A stretch of DNA of 64,000 nucleotides, from contig NC_135045.1 of the NCBI RefSeq assembly GCF_051020975.1, positions 8,744,501 to 8,808,500 on the forward strand, in the 5' to 3' direction. Shown one piece after another: positions 11,804 through 22,345 of the stretch. How positions within the stretch are numbered: position 1 is the first letter of the stretch; every line of letters starts with the position of its first letter. The notes beneath the pieces were generated by a model that searched no databases, was not told the DNA's origin, and saw only the letters and a program-made list of their open reading frames with translations. The DNA is from Osmia lignaria lignaria (Eukaryota; Arthropoda; Insecta; Hymenoptera; Megachilidae). The translations under genes were made by a program, and so were the position numbers.

Positions 11804-11818
11804 GTTGCCGTCGGCAAC
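11804..11818. promoter_or_regulatory. RFX-type X-box palindrome
   Basis: The 15-base sequence GTTGCCGTCGGCAAC is two perfect inverted half-sites, GTTGCC and GGCAAC, with a 3-base spacer. This is the form of the X-box bound by RFX winged-helix factors, whose half-sites are spaced 1-3 bases. It lies about 126-140 bases upstream of the proposed start site at 11678 and about 290 bases upstream of the short exon's ATG. RFX factors drive ciliary and sensory-neuron genes in insects. Site identity is clear; function is inferred. Confidence 0.4.
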
Positions 11819-12102
11819 CAACAGGTTTGCTCTGCTGCCCAACGCTCCGAATCGAGCATCCCGCGTTCAGCAATCTGGTAGAGCACGCGATCAGGCCCCA
11901 CCATGGGAAAATCGACACAGTGGAAATAACAGCACAGTAATCGCACAGATAAACAGAGACGAAGAGAAGAACACGATAAACACATAAGTTACAGAGACTG
12001 GGATAAGAACGAACCGATCCCGACCGAAGTCAGCAGCGAACTGACTGGTCCGTGGCTGCTTTGGGCCTCTGAATGCCTCGCGAGGCCCCGGGTTCAGGTA
12101 CC

Positions 12103-12163
12103 CCAGCCTGCCAGCCAGTCAGCCAGCCAGCCAGCTAGCCAGCCAGCCAGCCAGCCAGCAGCA
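12103..12163. repeat. CCAG tetranucleotide microsatellite
   Basis: About 15 units of CCAG/CAGC with a few substitutions (CCTG, CAGT, TAGC). It lies between the two alternative first exons, about 430 bases upstream of the proposed short-isoform start site. Confidence 0.85.
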
Positions 12164-13064
12164 ATGGGTCTGGTGGGGAGAATAAAAAGGTGAGCCTAGA
12201 AAGGACCTAACTAACGTTGAAAGGGGACGGGACCCATCCATAGCTCTGACCATGCCGGACAAGGACACGGCTACGTGTAAAATGAACGAACGACAGAGAT
12301 ACGAAGAGTATTATGGAGTGAAACATGCCGCGCGACGTAGAGGGGGCGGTCGTCGAGGTAAAGGGGCAACGGGGGAGCCAGGCCTCCTCGCAGTCCCCTC
12401 CGCCCCTATTCAATTATATTTCTCCATGGTAAATGCCTATATTGTTACGTTTGTCAATGGCGAGCTAAGTGAGGGTCACGTAGATGGATAATACCTTCTG
12501 AATTTTAGCCTGCGACCCGGTTTCTGTCGCGTTCTCTCCGCCAGTTTTCGACGACCTCCCGTTAGAATTTCCGAGGGGTCCACCACCTGTACGTTACGCC
12601 GATTTCCGAGGGGTGAAAAGTCGTTTCGGACCTTCGTTCGTTGACAGGATCATCAACGTCCCCTCGAAGGAGTATCGATACACTGACGGGACTTGCTTCA
12701 AGATTTCGGGAAGATTGTTGATGTTATGAAATTCAAGAATATTGCGTGCCTGATCTAAACGCGATTCAAATTGCCAGAGGTTACAATTCCTTGACTGTTA
12801 TTAATATGAAATTAGACGGAAATTAGACGGTCGCGAGGTGAGGTTACGTAATGAACGACCAACACTGGTTATTACGCGAACAATGAGCTACGTGTACGCG
12901 CTTCAGCTGCTTCCGCTTGAAAACTTTTTCTCGTGACCATCCTCGCGCGACCGGCCAGCGTAGAAAGTGCATCTTAATTGTACGAGAAGAACCGTTCGCG
13001 AGGCTTGCTTCGTAACGAGGGTGGCGGGAAAGAAGGCTACCCTAGCAGATAATTTTATTCTTAC

Positions 13065-13433
13065 CTTAAGTGTACAATTGTTGTTGTGATTGACCGGTGG
13101 ATAAGCCGTATGGCCCGGTAAGTGTGGGTGTGGGTGCCCTGGGTGATGCGGATGATCGCTCATCATTCCAGCACCGCCGTGATGATGTCCATTGCTGCCC
13201 ATACCCTGGCCAGGTTGCATGGACGCGTAAGGGGTTGCTGGGTCGATGGCAGGTCCATGAGGTGGCGAATGTGGACTTGGCAAGTCTGGGGTTGTGGTGG
13301 TACCACCACCACCACCCCCGCCACCTCCACCGCCGGTACTGTAGCCGTGATGAGGCCCAGAATGATGGGGACTGCTCGATAGCGAGGGATGATGCGGGTA
13401 GGCTGCAGAATGGCCCGGATGGTGGGGGTTCAT
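13065..13433 (-). CDS. LMO4: LMO4-type protein, long first coding exon (His/Gly/Pro-rich N-terminus)
   Basis: The exon encodes 123 residues from the first ATG after an in-frame TAG (near 13570) to a GTAAGA donor at 13064. The protein begins MNPHHPGHSAAY. It is low in complexity: repeated HH, HP and HPH motifs, an 11-residue glycine run followed by four threonines (residues about 34-48), then Pro/His-rich sequence ending NHNNNCTLK. No folded domain is visible, and it is probably disordered. The exon ends in phase 0, and exon 2 starts in phase 0 with Gln-Glu-Gly-Gly, so they join in frame across a 4.07-kb intron. Vertebrate LMO4 has only a short N-terminal tail before LIM1, so this extension is unusual; it may act as an activation or interaction segment. 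Frames on the opposite strand here are shadows of the repeated His/Pro codons. Splicing to exon 2 is inferred from phase and splice signals, not observed. Confidence 0.8.
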
Positions 13434-13602
13434 ACCAGCGGTTAGAGCGCTCGCCAGCTTGACCGATGAGAGGGTGGGCCCGACGAGCCCACCAACAGCT
13501 TCCCACGGCGAAAAAACAAAAGCTCGTAGCCTAGCTAACTGGAAGCTTATTTGCGCTCGGTTCTTCTAGAACCGGCTCTCTTCTTCCCCTCTTTCCTGAT
13601 AT
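13434..13602 (-). other. LMO4: 5' UTR part of the long first coding exon, with splice acceptor
   Basis: Read on the minus strand, a pyrimidine-rich tract ending in TTTTTGTTACAG stops at 13603, a good 3' splice site. The following 169 bases contain an in-frame TAG near 13570 and no in-frame ATG before the one at 13433. This fits an untranslated leader spliced from at least one further 5' exon at higher coordinates. The promoter of this isoform is therefore to the right of 13602 and was not located. Confidence 0.5.
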
Positions 13603-15382
13603 CTGTAACAAAAAGAAAATAAATGTTAGAAATATAAATCTAAGAGTATTTAATTATTTCCTTCCCTTGTACACTTGAAAATTTTTTAATTTTCATTTAC
13701 CTGGCCAAAATTCAGTTGGCAATAACGCGACGGGGATCAACCTCTTTTGACATCAGTTCTTAGGGGTTAATTTGATCGATCCCGTCAACTCTGATTTACT
13801 CGAAAGATCAAAGTTTGAAGTAGCTTCGCCACGACTAAAGACGAGGAAAGAGTTCAATCGCATTATCGATCGAACTATCTAATCGATTATCGGTGTAGCA
13901 ATTCAAACAGCCTTCGAAACTTCTTTCATAAGCGCGACAGGACGAAAAATCTCGGAAAAATACAATATTTAGGCTGGGAAGCGACGGTACGGAAACTGGT
14001 CGTAAAGGCGACCGCTGCATTACGGGCCAGGACGAAACTGTGCCGGCTTGATATTAATTTCACCGACGACCAGAGTTTCCGTGCAATTTTATTGGCCCTT
14101 AAGACGGCGCGCAACGATTTCATAATGCCGCTCGATCCCAATGAAACAGCAGTTCGTAGCAAAACGATCTGCAGGAGGTGGATGGAGATAGAAAAGAAGG
14201 GGACCTTTTACGACCGAGCAATTTGCGAAAGAGTTCGTCGGCCGAAGAAATATTTAAATTCAATCCGGATGCAACCGGCAGTAAAGCAACGTAGCTCGGC
14301 AGTGGTCCACGGGGGTGGTAAACGCCATCCCCTGTTTCTCTTCTTGTTTCCTTTGATACTTTTACTCCCCCCGTCCGGACGGATTGCTGCGATAAAGATG
14401 TACCCGATTGTCACTGTAACCGACGGAAAGGGGACGTTGGACAGATTGCTGTAATAAACATTTTACGAGGATCGATAGCCACCGGTTTATTTGTTTATCG
14501 AACTTCCGCGTAATTAAGTCGAATGACAGATTGCTTGCTGTGATCAATCTTGCACTAGGTGTTGACTATTCAAGCATACACAGTGAGTCAAAATTATTTG
14601 ATGTTGGAGATTCAAGGATGTTAGTCTTTAAAACTGAAGGGTATCGCAAAGATTCCTGGAAGAATACGCGAGAATCGATCAAAGATGAAGGAGGAGCAGT
14701 GTATAGGAAGAGAATTTTCGATCTTCTGCGGGCCGTGTAGGCGTGACGGCATCAAAGGTCTAATTTTCCGGCCGCTAATTCGAGTCGAACGAGGCCCCTG
14801 GAAAAACAAGGATCCGGAGAAATCGATGGAAGAGATCGTCGTTTCGATCGTGGAACACGTCAGCCGGAGCTCCGCCGCCGGAAACGAAGCGGCCGTTGCG
14901 GCGACGTTGAACAAAGCCCGCTCTAATTACTCCCCTTTATGATCTTTTCCGGCATCCAATCAGATTTCCTCGTTTTCCTCGCCCTCTGCTAGGTAATCTC
15001 GTTAACTCGTCCCCGCTAACACCTTCCAACGACGATTCGACACGTGATATAGTCGTTCCATGGAAGTGAACGCGTCGTCTTCCAACTCGGAACCGTGTTC
15101 TATCATAGTAAAGCTTCTACGTTTCGTGACACCAACGCATTAAAATTTCATTAGCCAGGGTGTTCTTATTTTTCATCGATACTTCATTACGAGACTGTTT
15201 CTAATTAGTAGTCCTACAGGAATTGGAAATTCAAATATCATCCACATATGTTAACACGATCCAAGGTTCACCTGTAAACCCCATAACTTATCTCACTCGG
15301 GATCGTAATTCGGTGAACGCCTGCAGAGGACAGAGAATTATAAGGTTCCCTTAACAAGAGTCAAACGAAACCGTTCAACAAT

Positions 15383-15409
15383 AGACGTTTGATTGGTTAT
15401 CAAACGTCT
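15383..15409. other. Perfect 11-bp stem inverted repeat
   Basis: AGACGTTTGAT and its exact complement ATCAAACGTCT are separated by a 5-base loop, TGGTT. There is no T-run after it on either strand and the stem does not extend, so it is too short for a standard pre-miRNA. It may be a palindromic protein-binding site or chance. Confidence 0.6.
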
Positions 15410-17139
15410 CGGGTTCCTGGCCGAGGTCCGAATCGTCGGACTAAGTGGTAACAGTGAATAGAAAGACTAATTGCATTAAGAGGAGCTGGACGACGAAGCA
15501 GAGGAGAAGGTCGCGTAAAAGTCGATGTCCGACTGGTGAAATGCAAATGCCCGAGGAAATTTCGTCAAGCGACCGGCGAAACACCGGGCTCCTCTCTCGG
15601 GCATTAGAATTCATAAAACGAGCTGACCTGTCCCTTCGTTAAGGGCCGTGAAACCGGCGTGTGACCCGGTCGACACGCCCACCTTAATTAACAATAATCG
15701 TCCTTCCTGGTAGCTCAGCGGGTGTCGTTCGGGACACGATCGTCTCTACCTAGTCGAAACTTCTGTCTTTTTGTCCGGCTGGTAACGAGTACCTTTTCTT
15801 TTCAGGCAGTCACCTTATTTCAGCCGGTCAGGCATTAAGGACAAGAGGTATATAACGGTGCTCGCTTCCTGACCGTTTTTCGATGGAAATTCCAGGTAGA
15901 TCCACCGAGAATATCCAATTTATATTGTGTTACCTACTTTGCCTGTTTGTTTTGATCTATCGATGGATTTTAGTGGTTATCTCCTTCGGTTTAATCCTCG
16001 AGTCGACAAAATTTAGATTTTTCATGCGATATACTGTTATAATTCTATTTGCTAATGTCAACCGCGAGGTGGAAGAGTTAAAACTGTTGTATCTAAGTTG
16101 TTGATCGGGTAGCGAGGAAACACTTATTTTATACCGGCACGTTCTTTGCAACTGGGTCGTGTTATATCTTTAAAATGGCTGAAAATAGAAAGAAACGCGA
16201 GATAAAATTAAACGTTTGGCGCTGCATGTTCTTGAATTACTTTTATGCACTTTTGCATCTTTTTTATTTCTTAATGAAATTCAATATTTTTGAGTGGTCA
16301 AAACAAAGTTTAACATATTCTAATACAGTTATTTCAATACCTACCAACGTAGCCCGGTTAAAATAATGAAAAAAGAACTATTATTAGGCGCAACGAGTAC
16401 CGAACAAAACTTCATTTTGCACTCCGTCGTCACGTTAGCCGGTAAAGTTACCGGGTTCGCTGCAAACAGTAGAAAGTTACGCGACGAGGTCGCATTAGCA
16501 GACTTCATTGCGAATTGTGTACACGGCTTAAAGCACGCTAACATCAGAATCAACTTAATATTATACAACGACAACATTTAATTTTCCTCAACTTTCCCAT
16601 TTACCTTCCACCGCGTCCTTTTCAAACCACTATCTCTACCTGCAATTCGAAAAATCCAATCTAAATATTTAGACGTCGCGTCGGCTCCATTTTCGCTCGT
16701 TACTATATCGCAAGTTCATGCATATTTTTCGATACAAAAAGAAATGATACACGAAGGGGTTAAAATGGTCCCTGGGCCTACATTACCCTTTCGAACGAAG
16801 AGAACCAGCAAATCCACGAAACGCGAAACGGAAGCCACTGGTTACATCTATTAAAACGAATTACAAAGCAATCGAAACGGATGTGGGGAGAAAAGAGGAA
16901 GCAAAGAAAAAGAGAGTGAAAGGTGAACGACGATGCGGTCGAAGTATTTTTACCGGATTTAATTATACGGACTTTTGAGGGTCCCGCGGCTGTCCAGGAT
17001 CGTAATATTTATCAGCCAATGTGTAACAGGGAGGAAATTAAATTCAGAGCGAGACATCAAAGGAATCGCGCGTGCAACACCTGCCGATTGTTCTTTCTTT
17101 CCTTTCCTTCCCGCTTTTCTCGTTATATGCAATTAAACC

Positions 17140-17270
17140 TTGCGCTAATTTCTCTTTTAATTGTTAGCCGTTAATTATTAATTACATGCCCCCGGCTTAT
17201 CGGGCCATCTGGAAGGACGGTCTTTCAGCGGGCTAGTGTCGCTCGATGGAAATTTCGAAAGGGAACGCTT
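17140..17270. promoter_or_regulatory. Candidate enhancer (TAATTA pair next to GC-rich block)
   Basis: TAATTA occurs at 17172-17177 and 17179-17184, 7 bases apart, beside CAATTAAAC and TTTTAATTG. A GC-rich block (CCCCCGGCTTATCGGGCC) follows directly. No open frame explains the composition. Support is motif clustering only. Confidence 0.2.
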
Positions 17271-19384
17271 CTTTCCATTATGCATCAGGACGATTATGTT
17301 TGGAAAAAGGAAACGTGAAACTAAAGACAAAGCAAAGAGGGAATACTGATGTCGCGACTTATAATGAAAAGGGTATTTCAGTATTGTATAATACCGTAAT
17401 TAGGTGATGGTGCCGATTTCAATTATAATAACTAAGTAAGTAATTCGAAGGAAGGGAAGTGTATTTTCATATGGCACATTGAAAATTCACCCATGAACCA
17501 AAAGGCAGCTACGTGGGTGGTCAAGAGGTCACACCGCATAATGGCGAGGGCGAGGAGGCGCCTGCTCTTCTTCAACCTCAATAGCGACGTCGCTGTTTCA
17601 AGACGTCTCAAGTGTTTCTTTTCCTCAGAGGGAATCTATGGCGACGCACCGGTCCTTTTTCTGAGACCTAATGCCTGTCCATCCTTACGTGAACGAATTC
17701 TTTTTTTTTTTCTTTCTCTCTCTCTTTCTTTGCTCCTATAGCCAACGACAACGAACAGACACTCGAGTTGCGTGCACGTTAAATTATCGTTAAACGCGGC
17801 TAGAACGTTTCCCGCCTTAATTAGGAAACGTGTTTCCTGGGGATCAGACGGCGGTACAATCGTTACGCAGATTGTCGCAGCGTGGCGGCGCCTATTAATT
17901 GCGAAGAAAACGCGGCGCGTAAATCGCGTCTCACCGCGAACACAATACGATCGTACGTTCAATCTGTTCCAATTAGCTGCCAGGTTTGTTCATTACGTTC
18001 GACGATTATTCAGCCGGATAAAGGCGAGACACTGACTTACGTTCCATTTAACGAAGGTCAATGCGGAGCCAGTCGAGCTTGAACTCTTTACAGCTAACAT
18101 TTCCTACGTACCGGAATATGCTGAATCAAACTTTTGTTTTCCTTCGTTATAGGCTGTTCCAAAAATAATACACGATGTGCTGACCATTTCGACGCGACTC
18201 GTGCACGCGGATTGAATAATTCAGCATAGTTTACATTGGTAGAGTAAATAATAGAGTGTATGGTATTACTTTATTATACTTTACCATGGTATTATCTCAG
18301 CTTACTCTAGCAGGGACTACTTAATAATACTTATAACTACATTTTCATATCAGTTTACAATATAAGTTTGTTACGCAAGATAAGATATTTTTAGTAAGCT
18401 GTATATCGCCTCGTAAAAAGTCATAACGAGTATGACTTAATGGTTTTATACTGAAACGTGAGTTACGAGTCATGAGGTTGCCTCGTTAAACGATCTCATT
18501 GTCGGCTGATTAGCAGCTTTATATTCAAACAGAACTACTTATGCTTATATAACAATATTTGCAGAAAAAATTGAGAGAAACGAATTTACATCACACAGAA
18601 TGATGATAAATGCAACCTTCGAAACTGCTCAATTTACATTAGTTTGAATAAAAAAGAGAAACATCTGTTTCCTCCTTATTTCTTTTGGCCGAATCCAACA
18701 CACAGCCGGATATTCATTTCAATTGGACTATATCGGGCTAACTCTATACTTAAATCCAAATCGAAATTGCGTATTAGTCGTTTCGAATTGCTAAACGATA
18801 GGGGCGTACCCATTTCTCGTGTTTCAAGGAAACATTTCGAGCTAATTAAAGGCTTTAGATGCGGTCGGTTCCAGGCAACAGTCGTTCTTCTCCCAGCGAT
18901 ACGCTCGAGTATAGACAGAGAAACAGCGAGATCAAACGGAATATAGAAGATGGATCGAATCATTTCACCGTCCTAAATTACATTCTGTGACCGTGGAATG
19001 TTTGTCGAAACTCCATCAACCAAACAAGTACACTCCGGTCAGTGGAAAACTTTTCGACGTTACACAATTCAGAAGGGAGGATTTACGCAATCGATCGTTT
19101 CGACTCCGCTAATTATTTCTATCGAGGGAAAGCCACCTTCGAGCAACTTCAACTTTGTAACCAGCGACGAAAATTCGAATGTTGTGTACTCGATCGATCG
19201 GCAATCATCAATCGTCAACTCCCGAGTTCAACTGCGCAAATGGTCGGGAAAGGTTCGGGTCAACCGGGACCAACCGACGATCATCTCCCGAAATTCGATC
19301 AGCCGAGAGAGGCATGACAACCGAGCGATAACAAGATGATAACGAGGGAATACACCGGTAATTACCGGAATGATAACGACAAGG

Positions 19385-19475
19385 AGAACGACAACGACAA
19401 CAGCAGCAGCAGCAGCAGCAGCAACGGCGACGATGACGACGGCGACGACGACGACGAAAACGAAGAGGAGAAGGT
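19385..19475. repeat. CAG and GAC trinucleotide repeat block
   Basis: A run of CAG units (about 19400-19423) passes into GAC/GAT/GGC units. On the plus strand it falls in an ATG-started frame (19336-19578) giving runs of Ser, Asp and Glu; on the minus strand it gives Val/Ala runs. Neither has any other protein-like feature, so I annotate the repeat and not a gene. Confidence 0.75.
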
Positions 19476-22159
19476 GAACGAGGACAACGGCGAACGACGT
19501 TATGGGACGGGAAGAGGATCGAGGGATGAAGAGGAAGTAGAAGAGGAGAGGACGATCAGCTGCGATAGGGATAATTAACGATCGCAATTGCACGAAAATG
19601 AGGACAGGGCGAGTGCGACGACGACGATAACGAGCGGTCCAGCGATCTTATTAGCGATAAGCGACGATAACGAGGACGCCTCGTTCCATACAATAACGAC
19701 GCCGTTCCGATGCTTGTAGTGGACGAAAAGAATCCTCCGTTCAAGAAGTCGCGAGGGTGAGTCTGAACTGGCTGGCTAGCTTCATCTGGTTAACGCCATG
19801 ATTATTATGCCATCGTCAGATTGTCTGGAAAACGAGAACGCTCGATCAGACGAATCGGAGAATCCATGAAAATTTTATTTCTCACCCTTCTTCATAAAAT
19901 TCATGAGGCGTGCATCATTATCCAGCAACGTTGCGCCCGTACGAAATAACAGAACAAGACGTTCCTCCCTGCGCTCGCATCAAAGTAAACGAGCAGCAGA
20001 AAAGTCAATCGGTGCTTTTCAACGAGCGTTTCCGCCCCCGTGAAGGCAAACACGTCGAAAAACGCCCGGAGAACGTCGAATCAACGAAAAACTCGCGGTT
20101 CATCGAACAAAAGAGGAACAGCAAATGTATCGTGAGTTGGGGGCCAGCATCGCTGCTCTTTCCCAGAAGCAAGCATCTAAATCAGAGGACGTCGCGCGAC
20201 GCTCATCCAAGCGCAAGAAAATCATCCGCGGGAACAAGCGTACAAAGACGAGGGGGCTCGATCGTCAAACAAACGCGTCCACCGCGAGCAACCGATCATT
20301 TCGAAGCTGTTGCATTCAATGCATAGCCAAGCGATCGGTCCAGCTTTCTTCCTGCATCGAGATTCCTACATAATTGCATGCCAGGAACTATGCTCCTTCT
20401 ACCTCTCTCCTTTTCTTCTCCTCTCTTGTTCAGCCTGCGTGCACGCGGTTGTCTCGAAGGCACACGATTCCCCGAAAAGAAGGCCCGTAGGAGTGTACGC
20501 CTTTTCATTTCGAGCCTTCTCATAGGCAGTGTATACCTGTAATAGGCGAGCGAGCAACTCTTCGCCTCGTCCCTCTTCCCTCGACGATGCATCTAATTAC
20601 TATAATCGTCCTCGCTAATAATTAGATTATTTTCAATGTCTTCGAGCGGTGTTCCTCGCTGGTCATTATACCCGGCCGCAAGTTATCATTATATCTGCTC
20701 TGGACGATTCCTTTCGGGCCCGAACCCAGTCCGTCTCTTTCTCTTCACCGCCCACTTTTCTTCCTCTCAACCTGCTCGACAGTTTTCGTACGGTACTTTG
20801 TTATATACCCTTTTCGTTCGGGTCATTCCATTAGCTGTTTCGGTGCCTCGATGGTGTAGCCGGTGTTCCGCGGTGCGTTGGTAACCTTAAGTGTTGGTAT
20901 CAAGTGTTACCGGTAACCAACTTCTTCTTCTTCTTCCCTCGTTTATTAATGGCATCATTTTATAGCATCATTCCACACCTCGCAAGGATTTATGAACAAG
21001 TTTTCAGTAGTATAACCAACCGTTCCCGCTGCATTCCATCAAACGTATAACTATTTCTACTTAATGCAGTCTTCCACCATCTGTGACTCCATTCATCGCT
21101 TCTGTTCAGCGATCGTTCGTTTTACAGGGAAGCTCAGACAAATCCCAGTAAAGATTATATTCTAAAATGGCGGCGCCTGTTTCGCCGAGAGGGCAGGGTA
21201 CTCACGTTCGCCGGGAGAAACGTTTATTACTGAAAACAAATCTTCTCGCAAGGGTGAGAAGGTCCGAGCAACGAAGGCGCTATTCCAAGATAGTAATGTT
21301 TTATTTTATTGTCGTTGGCCAGTTGCTCAGGAATGTCCGAACGATACCCCGTGGAGCGTTCGTTGCAAAAGAGCTAGGGACCAGCAGAGGCAGGTGAGGA
21401 AGAAGCAGAAGGAAGAACGGACTCTTTGCCATCATTATGGACATTCCCTCGAAACGTTTACGTACCAAGTATTTCGTTGCACACTACGAGCCGTGGAACA
21501 AAGGGCCGAAAAGGGAAACGAGAAAGCCTCGTTGAACGAGGATTATTGTCCACCTGTCTGACTAAACACCGCATTGCTGGAAAAAGGATGAACGCGACTG
21601 GGAAACATATATGAACTCCCTAATGTATGATTTTTTTAAAATACATACATAGTACGATAGAATATGTCAATTTAGATTCATTTTTCTGATCCTCAAACCT
21701 AAACCTATCTTAATCCTCTCTTACATGAATTTTTATGACGAGTTGAAAAAATATGTATGGCTGTTAGTCTACTTAAAAATGAGTGTGTTCATGAACAATG
21801 TATGTGACATTTCTCGCACATAATTCTTGATTTGCATTGGAATCAACATGCTCAGAGTCTTCAGTATTGTCTACTTAATTTATTATAGAACATTTGAAAT
21901 TTAAGTTCCTAATTGGAAACGGAATGCAATAGAGGGTTAATTTAATATTTCACGCGGAGTCCTACGTCAAAGAAAATTCTAAATTTCAGGAAAACTCATG
22001 ATCTCAAATCCAGCAATATCTCGAAAAAGGTAATCGTTTCAAAGGTAATCCCACGTTCCTATGCTGTCTCTTGCCCTCCCTCGCGTGCACGTACAAATAC
22101 ACACACACACAGGTGAACATGGTACATTAGCCCCACGATACGGGCGTACATTGGAACAC

Positions 22160-22345
22160 ACTCAGCCCCTTAATACGTATTTAATTAAGTATGGCCAGCG
22201 GCTGGTGGGACACGGGCGGGGTTTATGGTGGATATCAGTACGGGCCACCATAATTCTTGCGCCTCCGCCAGCATCACCAGTACCAGCGCCACTTATGTAC
22301 GCGTACCTACCGCGATGGAATTTCATCCTGCCGGTTACGACATAA
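22160..22345. promoter_or_regulatory. Candidate enhancer (TTTAATTAAG, GGTTTATGG, CCACCATAA motifs)
   Basis: The segment combines TTTAATTAAG, GGTTTATGGTGG, GGGCCACCATAATTC and ACTTATG, typical Hox/Caudal and homeodomain-like sites, on a GC-richer background. Two overlapping plus-strand frames cross it but show no protein family features. Confidence 0.2.

Larger units (their letters stand above)
11513..13064 (-). other. 5' side of the long LMO4 intron; leader and promoter region of the short isoform
   Basis: This interval is intron for the long isoform. For the short isoform it supplies the proposed 5' leader (11513-11678), the core promoter and upstream sequence with an RFX X-box. It also contains a CCAG tetranucleotide array at 12103-12163. 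The plus-strand open frame 11547-11987 has no recognisable protein features and is probably chance in CpG-rich promoter-like DNA. Confidence 0.45.

Noticed and set aside
12165..12186. Plus-strand ATG followed by a short frame to GTGAGC after the CCAG array
   Set aside because: Seven codons between a microsatellite and a weak donor, inside the intron of the opposite-strand gene; chance is the simpler explanation.
13066..13506. Frames overlapping the long first exon on both strands
   Set aside because: They are shadows of the His/Pro/Gly codon repeats of the supported exon.
15708..15740. tRNA-like string TGGTAGCTCAGCGGGTGTCG
   Set aside because: It resembles a tRNA D-arm, but no matching acceptor stem, anticodon arm or TTCRA T-loop follows.
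19336..19578. 80-codon plus-strand ATG frame with Ser and Asp/Glu runs
   Set aside because: Mostly CAG/GAC/GAA repeat translation; at best an upstream reading frame in a leader.
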